The translations under genes were made by a program, and so were the position numbers. Under the pieces are notes generated by a model. The model searched no databases and was not told where the DNA came from. It was given only the letters and a program-made list of their open reading frames with translations. A DNA stretch of 38,949 bases, taken from the NCBI GenBank assembly GCA_937930305.1, contig CALGLE010000043.1:1-38949 (forward strand), written 5' to 3'. This stretch comes from an uncultured Granulosicoccaceae bacterium (GTDB lineage Bacteria > Pseudomonadota > Gammaproteobacteria > Granulosicoccales > Granulosicoccaceae). This document shows, in pieces, positions 34,609 through 38,949 of the stretch; the stretch's first letter is position 1; each line of letters begins with the position of its first letter.

Positions 34609-35451
34609 TTGACTGCCAGATGGTTGGCCCCAGCCAAAATAAATTTGTTTCTGCACGTCACTGGTCGCCGCGCTGATGGCTACCATACCTTGCAGACGGT
34701 GTATCAGTTCGTGGACTTGTGTGATGTCCTGAGCTTTGCCGTGCGTGATGATAATGACGTAAAGCTTACGTCCTCCTTCGGCGAAGTACCGCCGGAAGAG
34801 AACCTAGTGGTGCGCGCGGCTAGGGCCTTGCAGGCCCATACCGGCACGCGCTCGGGTGCGGACATCGAACTGATGAAGCACATCCCCACCGGTGGCGGTT
34901 TAGGTGGCGGCAGTTCGGATGCCGCAACCACCCTAGTGGCGTTGAATGAATTCTGGCGCTTAGGGTTAAGCATTAAGGAGCTGGCAGAGATCGGTGTCAC
35001 AGTCAGCGCGGATGTGCCTGTGTTCGTTTATGGTCAGTCGATGTGGGCGGAAGGCATCGGGGACAAGCTCACCCCCGTGGCACCCATCGAGCCGTGGTAT
35101 CTGGTGGTGAACCCAAATGTGCAAATTTCGACGGCACTGATCTTCAATGTGCCAGAGCTCACCCGCAACACGCACCCCATCACCATTCGAGATTTCATGG
35201 ACGGGCGTTGCATGAATGTGTTTGAACCCATCGTTCGAGCACGTTACCCCGAGGTTGCTGAGGCACTAGACTTGCTTCGTAAATTGAATCCAGAACGCCG
35301 AGCCAAGATGAGCGGCACTGGAAGTTGTGTTTTTACTGCGTGTCAAAGCGAAGAGCACGCGCAGGAACTTTGCGCCGAACTTCCTGACTCTATGACCGGA
35401 TATGTTGTGAAAGGGCGAAATTTTTCCCCTCTCTACGACTTTTCAGGCTAG
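34609..35451 (+). CDS. ispE: 4-diphosphocytidyl-2-C-methyl-D-erythritol kinase
   Basis: IspE phosphorylates CDP-ME in the MEP pathway to isoprenoid precursors. This GHMP kinase begins with APAKINLFLHVTGRRADGYHTLQT, has the ATP-binding PTGGGLGGGSSDAATTL loop and SADVPVFVYG with the catalytic Asp, and a C-terminal KMSGTGSCVFTA loop. The 280 residues match the family. It starts at TTG 34609; there is no ATG that preserves the conserved N-terminus. It has its own predicted promoter and is followed 18 nt later by tRNA-Gln. Confidence 0.96.
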   Translation: MTARWLAPAKINLFLHVTGRRADGYHTLQTVYQFVDLCDVLSFAVRDDNDVKLTSSFGEVPPEENLVVRAARALQAHTGTRSGADIELMKHIPTGGGLGGGSSDAATTLVALNEFWRLGLSIKELAEIGVTVSADVPVFVYGQSMWAEGIGDKLTPVAPIEPWYLVVNPNVQISTALIFNVPELTRNTHPITIRDFMDGRCMNVFEPIVRARYPEVAEALDLLRKLNPERRAKMSGTGSCVFTACQSEEHAQELCAELPDSMTGYVVKGRNFSPLYDFSG

Positions 35452-35469
35452 TCTTCGCACTTCGATTAT

Positions 35470-35545
35470 TGGGCCGTCGCCAAGCGGTTAAGGCACCGGG
35501 TTTTGATCCCGGCATTCGGAGGTTCGAATCCTCCCGGCCCAGCCA
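35470..35545 (+). tRNA. tRNA-Gln (anticodon TTG)
   Basis: The acceptor stem TGGGCCG pairs with CGGCCCA, followed by discriminator G and an encoded CCA. The anticodon stem CCGGG/CCCGG closes a loop TTTTGAT with anticodon TTG, which reads CAA and CAG. The T-arm GGAGGTTCGAATCCTCC is canonical. It sits between ispE and prs, as in Pseudomonas. Since gatCAB is present, this tRNA may be charged with Glu first and then amidated, unless a GlnRS exists elsewhere. Confidence 0.97.
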
Positions 35546-35573
35546 TCCTCTCTAGATGCGTTGCAAAGTAATG

Positions 35574-36524
35574 CGAGATCCGAAATTGATGATCTTTGGC
35601 GGCAACGCCAATCCGAAACTCGCTCAAGCCATTGCAGCGTACCTCCAGCAGCCGTTGGGAAAAGTTCACCTGTCTCGCTTCAGTGACGGTGAAACCACCG
35701 TTGAGATTCTGGAGAACGTGCGCGGCGGCGACGTGTTCATTGTGCAGCCGGTGTGTTTGCCGACTAACGACAATCTGATGGACTTGTTGCTGATGGTTGA
35801 CGCCTTACGGCGCGCCTCCGCAGAGCGCATCACAGCCGTTATCCCGTACTTTGGCTACGCCCGCCAAGACCGACGCGTTCGTTCAGCCAGAGTGCCCATC
35901 TCGGCCAAGCTGGTCGCTAACATGTTGCATGTGGCTGGCGTGAATCGCGTGCTCACGGTCGATCTGCACGCAGAGCAGATCCAGGGGTTTTTCGATATTC
36001 CGGTTGATAATGTTTACGCGTCCCCCTTACTGATGGTGGACATCTGGCGTAATAAGTACAACAACCTCATTGTGGTATCGCCTGATGTGGGTGGTGTGGT
36101 TCGAGCACGAGCGGTGGCGAAGCAATTGGATGATGCCGATTTGGCCATCATTGATAAGCGTCGACCGCAGGCGAATCAAGCGCAAGTCATGCACATCATT
36201 GGCGATGTAAAGGATCGCACCTGCGTCATCATTGACGACATGGTGGATACCGCAGGCACCTTGTGCAAAGCGGCTGAAGCGCTGAAACAACACGGCGCCG
36301 AGCGGGTAGTGGCACTTGCTACGCATCCGGTTTTATCCGGCCCCGCCATTGAGAATATCGAAAATTCACAATTGGATGAATTGGTGGTGACCGACACCAT
36401 TCCGCTGTCTGCTGAGGCAAAAGCGTGTGGCCGCATCCGACAATTGTCGGTGGCTGAACTACTCGGTGAAACAGTTCGCAGAATTCACGAAGACGAATCC
36501 GTCAGCACGGTGTACATGGAGTAA
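35574..36524 (+). CDS. prs: Ribose-phosphate pyrophosphokinase
   Basis: Prs makes PRPP from ribose 5-phosphate and ATP for nucleotide, His, Trp and NAD synthesis. Conserved blocks are [40 protein letters not shown] (ATP and catalytic loops), [21 protein letters not shown], and the PRPP-binding [16 protein letters not shown]. From ATG 35574 it is 316 residues, one more than E. coli Prs. An ATG at 35556 would add six residues just after the tRNA. It starts 28 nt after the tRNA 3' end, so the tRNA and prs probably share a transcript that is cut by tRNA processing. Confidence 0.96.
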   Translation, partial: RDPKLMIFGGNANPKLAQAIAAYLQQPLGKVHLSRFSDGETTVEILENVRGGDVFIVQPVCLPTNDNLMDLLLMVDALRRASAERITAVIPYFGYARQDRRVRSARVPISAKLVANMLHVAGVNRVLTVDLHAEQIQGFFDIPVDNVYASPLLMVDIWRNKYNNLIVVSPDVGGVVRARAVAKQLDDADLAIIDKRRPQANQAQVMHIIGDVKDRTCVIIDDMVDTAGTLCKAAEALKQHGAERVVALATHPVLSGPAIENIENSQLDELVVTDTIPLSAEAKACGRIRQLSVAELLGETVRRIHEDESVSTVYME

Positions 36525-36531
36525 GCCACGC

Positions 36532-36561
36532 CTGCGTAAGCGGGCGAAAAATTGCTATACT
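36532..36561 (+). promoter_or_regulatory. Extended -10 promoter of rplY
   Basis: TGCTATACT at 36553-36561 is an extended -10 element (TGn then TATACT, five of six matches). A weak CTGCGT at 36532 stands at an 18-bp spacing. Transcription from about 36568 gives a leader of roughly 80 nt. Confidence 0.5.
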
Positions 36562-36569
36562 TGGCGGTC

Positions 36570-36648
36570 TTTGCCTGGTCGCGGGCAAGAAACGACTTTG
36601 GTTAATCCTGGCCAAGTCGCACAATTAATCTCATTGGGAGACCTCGAC
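36570..36648 (+). promoter_or_regulatory. Structured rplY 5' leader, candidate L25 autoregulation site
   Basis: Two hairpins can form before the rplY ATG. One is TTGCC (36571-36575) with GGCAA. The second is CGACTTTGG with CCAAGTCG, around 36592-36620, eight pairs with one bulge. The GGGAG ribosome binding site follows in a less structured stretch. In E. coli bL25 is known to repress its own mRNA through the leader, so this is a plausible binding site; the resemblance to 5S rRNA was not tested. Confidence 0.35.
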
Positions 36649-37332
36649 ATGTCAGACGACATTCTAGTCGCTGCAGCGTCGCGTACGGTATTCGGAAAAG
36701 GTGCGAGCCGCCGCCTACGTCGCGAAAATTTGGTTCCAGCCATCGTTTACGGTGCTGAAGACGAACCACAAGCGCTGCAATTGAAGCACAACGAAGTAAT
36801 CAAACACCTCGAAAACGAATCGTTCTATTCGCAGCTGCTGAGTTTGAGCGTGGATGGGAAAGAAACGGTTCGTACCGTTTTACGAGACGTGCAACGTCAT
36901 CCATTCCGTCAGCAAATCCTGCACTTGGATTTTCAGCGTGTTGTGGCCGGTCAGGCACTGCAAGTCACGGTTCCGTTGCACTTCGCTAACGAAGACACTT
37001 GCTACGGTGTGAAAACCGAAAGCGGCATGATCAATAAAACCGATATCGAAGTCACGGTCAGCTGTCGTCCGCGTGACATCCCAGAATCCATTGATATCGA
37101 CATGCTCGAACTCAAGATCGGTGATTCGGTTCACTTATCTGACTTGGTGATGCCAGAAGGCGTTACTTTGGTTGACCTCGGTGAGAAGGGCGACGATTCA
37201 GACAGAGCGGTTGTATCGGTAATTGCACAACGCACAGTGGTTGAAGAAGAACCCACTGAAGCGGCTGACAGTGATGCTGAAGCTGGCGCCGAAGGTGGTG
37301 ATGAAGGCAAGTCGGAAGAGTCTTCAGACTAA
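36649..37332 (+). CDS. rplY: 50S ribosomal protein L25 (Ctc-type)
   Basis: bL25 binds 5S rRNA loop E in the large subunit. This is the two-domain Ctc/TL5 form of 227 residues, unlike the 94-residue E. coli version. The N-terminal 5S-binding domain includes RRLRRENLVPAIVYG and VLRDVQRHPFRQQILHLDFQRV. The C-terminal beta domain has VPLHFANEDTCYGVKTESG and CRPRDIPESIDIDM, ending with a very acidic Glu/Asp/Ala/Gly tail (about 200-227). ATG 36649 has GGGAG 8-12 nt upstream; the frame is open further left but overlaps prs. Confidence 0.95.
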   Translation: MSDDILVAAASRTVFGKGASRRLRRENLVPAIVYGAEDEPQALQLKHNEVIKHLENESFYSQLLSLSVDGKETVRTVLRDVQRHPFRQQILHLDFQRVVAGQALQVTVPLHFANEDTCYGVKTESGMINKTDIEVTVSCRPRDIPESIDIDMLELKIGDSVHLSDLVMPEGVTLVDLGEKGDDSDRAVVSVIAQRTVVEEEPTEAADSDAEAGAEGGDEGKSEESSD

Positions 37333-37373
37333 ATCTTTGTTCTGCATTTGCTTGGCTTTTGCAAAGCTTCTGT

Positions 37374-37422
37374 CACGGCAATTGCCGTGCATGAGTAATG
37401 CATCCGCACTGCAATTGCACTG
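37374..37422. repeat. Two 16-bp palindromic repeats 33 bp apart
   Basis: CACGGCAATTGCCGTG (37374-37389) is a perfect palindrome. CACTGCAATTGCACTG (37407-37422) matches it at 13 of 16 positions, and its central 10 bp are palindromic. Both are centred on GCAATTGC, exactly 33 bp apart, about three helical turns. They lie between the rplY stop and the terminator. They could be operator sites for a dimeric regulator or RNA hairpins in the rplY 3' untranslated region. Confidence 0.7.
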
Positions 37423-37438
37423 CAGCATGAAGTGACAT

Positions 37439-37471
37439 GCGCTCATGGGGCCGCCCCCATGAGCGCTTTTT
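37439..37471 (+). terminator. Rho-independent terminator after rplY
   Basis: GCGCTCATGGGG (37439-37450) pairs perfectly with CCCCATGAGCGC (37455-37466) over 12 bp with a 4-nt CCGC loop, followed by TTTTT (37467-37471). It is the strongest terminator in the window and separates rplY from pth, so pth needs read-through or its own promoter; I see no clear promoter between 37472 and 37508. Confidence 0.9.
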
Positions 37472-37508
37472 ACTCTACCAACTCATCCATCAACTCAAGT
37501 TGGCGCTC

Positions 37509-38105
37509 ATGGCCGGTGATCAAATTCAATTTGAGCTTGTTGCAGGTTTGGGAAACCCCGGAGCTGAATACGAGCACTCCTTGCACAACGCAGGCTTTTG
37601 GTATTTAGACCGTTTGGCGCAAGAACTCAGCGCCCCCTTTACCAGTGATAAGAAAGCGTTTTCGCATGTGGCGAAAGCCCGGTTGGGTGGTCGCACCATT
37701 TACTTGGTTAAGCCGTGGAATTTCATGAACAACAGCGGGCAGGGCGTGGCAGCCGTTGCGCGTTTTTTTAAAGTGTCCATGGATAAAGTGTTGGTGGCGC
37801 ATGATGAAATTGATTTACCGCCAGGCGTCGTTCGCGTAAAGCAAGGCGGAGGCCATGGTGGTCACAACGGTTTGCGTGACATCATCGCGAAAACCGGGAC
37901 AAAAGATTTTTGGCGCTTGCGCGTGGGTGTTGGGCACCCAGGCCATAAAAGTGCTGTGTCGGGTTACGTGCTGAAACGTGCGCCGGCCGATATAGAACGA
38001 CCTGTAAGCGAGGGTTTGGACGTAGCCATTCGTCAATCGCTTACGCTTATTGATGGTGATGTGAAAATCGCCACGCAAAACATTCATACGCACAAGCCGA
38101 CGTAG
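37509..38105 (+). CDS. pth: Peptidyl-tRNA hydrolase
   Basis: Pth releases tRNA from prematurely dropped peptidyl-tRNA. Its signatures are VAGLGNPGAEYEHSLHNAGFW with the catalytic His, LVKPWNFMNNSGQ, VAHDEIDLPPGVVRVKQGGGHGGHNGL and the C-terminal VSGYVL. From ATG 37509 it is 198 residues, close to the 194 of E. coli. An open frame continues upstream to 37437 but runs through the terminator stem. The ribosome binding site is poor. The ten bases across the start codon duplicate the left arm of that terminator. ychF follows 21 nt downstream. Confidence 0.95.
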   Translation: MAGDQIQFELVAGLGNPGAEYEHSLHNAGFWYLDRLAQELSAPFTSDKKAFSHVAKARLGGRTIYLVKPWNFMNNSGQGVAAVARFFKVSMDKVLVAHDEIDLPPGVVRVKQGGGHGGHNGLRDIIAKTGTKDFWRLRVGVGHPGHKSAVSGYVLKRAPADIERPVSEGLDVAIRQSLTLIDGDVKIATQNIHTHKPT

Positions 38106-38126
38106 TCGACACGAGAAGCACACGCC

Positions 38127-38949
38127 ATGGGATTCAAATGCGGCATTGTTGGATTGCCAAACGTCGGTAAATCCACGTTGTTTAATGCTTTAACCAAAGC
38201 AGAAATTGCAGCCGAAAATTATCCGTTCTGCACCATCGAGCCCAATGTGGGCATCGTGCCAGTGCCCGATCCGCGCTTAGATGCCTTAGCGGCGATCGTA
38301 TCGCCTGAACGCATTCTGCCAACCACCATGGAGTTTGTGGACATCGCCGGTTTGGTGGCTGGCGCGTCAAAAGGGGAAGGGTTGGGTAATCAGTTTTTAG
38401 CCAACATCCGTGAAACCGATGCCATCGCACACGTGGTGCGTTGTTTTGAAAATGACGATGTCATTCATGTCTCGGGCAAGGTCGACCCCATCGATGATGC
38501 CGCCACCATCAACACCGAGCTGTTGTTAGCGGATATGGAATCCATGGACAAAGTGGTGTACCGACTCACCCGCACGGCAAAGTCGTCCAACAAAGAAGCC
38601 ATCGCTGAGAAAGCCTTTGCTGAAAAAGTATTGGCGCACTTAAACGATGGCCAGCCAGCGCGTACCTTTGAAGCCAATGACATGGAAATGGGTTGGCTGA
38701 AGCTGTATCACTTACTGACCATCAAGCCCACCATGTACATCGCGAATGTGGACGAAGGCGGGTTTGAAGACAACGCGATGTTGACTGCCTTAACCGAACA
38801 CGCGGCAAGCGAGAATGCCAGCGTCGTTGCGGTATGCGCTGCCATCGAGGCCGAAATCATCCAGTTAGAGGATGCGGATAGGGCCGAATTTTTAGCGGAA
38901 ATGAATTTAGAAGAGCCGGGCTTGAATCGAGTCATTCGAGCCGGCTATG
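38127..38949 (+). CDS. ychF: Redox-regulated ATPase YchF/OLA1 (3' end outside window)
   Basis: YchF is a TRAFAC-class Obg-family protein that prefers ATP over GTP and associates with ribosomes. The 274 visible codons begin [23 protein letters not shown] (the P-loop GLPNVGKST at about residues 8-16), then [17 protein letters not shown] and [22 protein letters not shown] (G2 and G3). The G4 position is the non-canonical NVDE instead of NKxD, the hallmark of YchF. The frame continues past the right edge; the C-terminal TGS domain is missing from the window. It pairs with pth, as in most gammaproteobacteria. Confidence 0.96.
   Translation, partial: MGFKCGIVGLPNVGKSTLFNALTKAEIAAENYPFCTIEPNVGIVPVPDPRLDALAAIVSPERILPTTMEFVDIAGLVAGASKGEGLGNQFLANIRETDAIAHVVRCFENDDVIHVSGKVDPIDDAATINTELLLADMESMDKVVYRLTRTAKSSNKEAIAEKAFAEKVLAHLNDGQPARTFEANDMEMGWLKLYHLLTIKPTMYIANVDEGGFEDNAMLTALTEHAASENASVVAVCAAIEAEIIQLEDADRAEFLAEMNLEEPGLNRVIRAGY

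Noticed and set aside
37437..37508. Extended N-terminus of pth from ATG 37437
   Set aside because: It would translate the terminator hairpin and adds residues absent from Pth proteins.

Overview
This 38.9-kb window looks like an ordinary chromosomal segment of a gammaproteobacterium. It is dense in housekeeping genes, moderately GC-rich, and has no insertion sequences, integrases, phage genes or CRISPR arrays that I can see. Gene order is the best taxonomic clue. lptD-surA-pdxA-rsmA-apaG-apaH facing folA, mltB-rlpA-dacA-ybeD-lipB-lipA, hemA-prfA-prmC, and the TPR lipoprotein-lolB-ispE-tRNA-Gln-prs-rplY-pth-ychF run are all classic gammaproteobacterial neighbourhoods, and the last is arranged as in Pseudomonas. 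I cannot name the genus from sequence alone.

Layout. Positions 1-2580 (minus) hold the 5' two-thirds or less of a large exported protein: signal peptide, a region resembling a proprotein-convertase P domain, DUF11-like domains, then thrombospondin type 3 calcium-binding repeats organised in a 117-residue super-repeat. Its 3' end lies outside the window. A 400-bp intergenic region separates it from folA. Positions 3497-10087 (minus) are a tightly coupled outer-membrane biogenesis, cofactor and ribosome operon (lptD, surA, pdxA, rsmA, apaG, apaH). Positions 10072-15903 (plus) carry ung, then the peptidoglycan and lipoate genes mltB, rlpA, dacA, ybeD, lipB and lipA. Positions 16145-18019 encode an orphan hybrid histidine kinase. 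pdxH, yajQ, rsmJ, a degenerate Rieske-fold protein, slyX and the gatCAB amidotransferase operon follow to 24371, then a BON-domain lipoprotein and hslO.

Positions 25761-31903 include moeB, acpH, ppx and the hemA-prfA-prmC operon. From 32024 to the right edge everything is on the plus strand: TPR lipoprotein, lolB, ispE, tRNA-Gln(TTG), prs, rplY, pth and a partial ychF.

The most unusual items are: (1) a membrane-anchored Rieske-fold protein at 20299-20856 that has lost all four [2Fe-2S] ligands yet kept both disulfide cysteines; (2) a lipB whose conserved N-terminus has no ATG, GTG or TTG and probably starts at a CTG overlapping the ybeD stop; (3) a pair of 16-bp palindromes exactly 33 bp apart after rplY, followed by a terminator whose stem is duplicated over the pth start codon; (4) a complex hairpin after lipA that reads as an intrinsic terminator only on the minus strand; (5) head-to-head overlapping starts of lptD and ung; and (6) the super-repeated TSP3 protein. 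Several start codons here are non-ATG (GTG or TTG), and many genes lack a strong Shine-Dalgarno.
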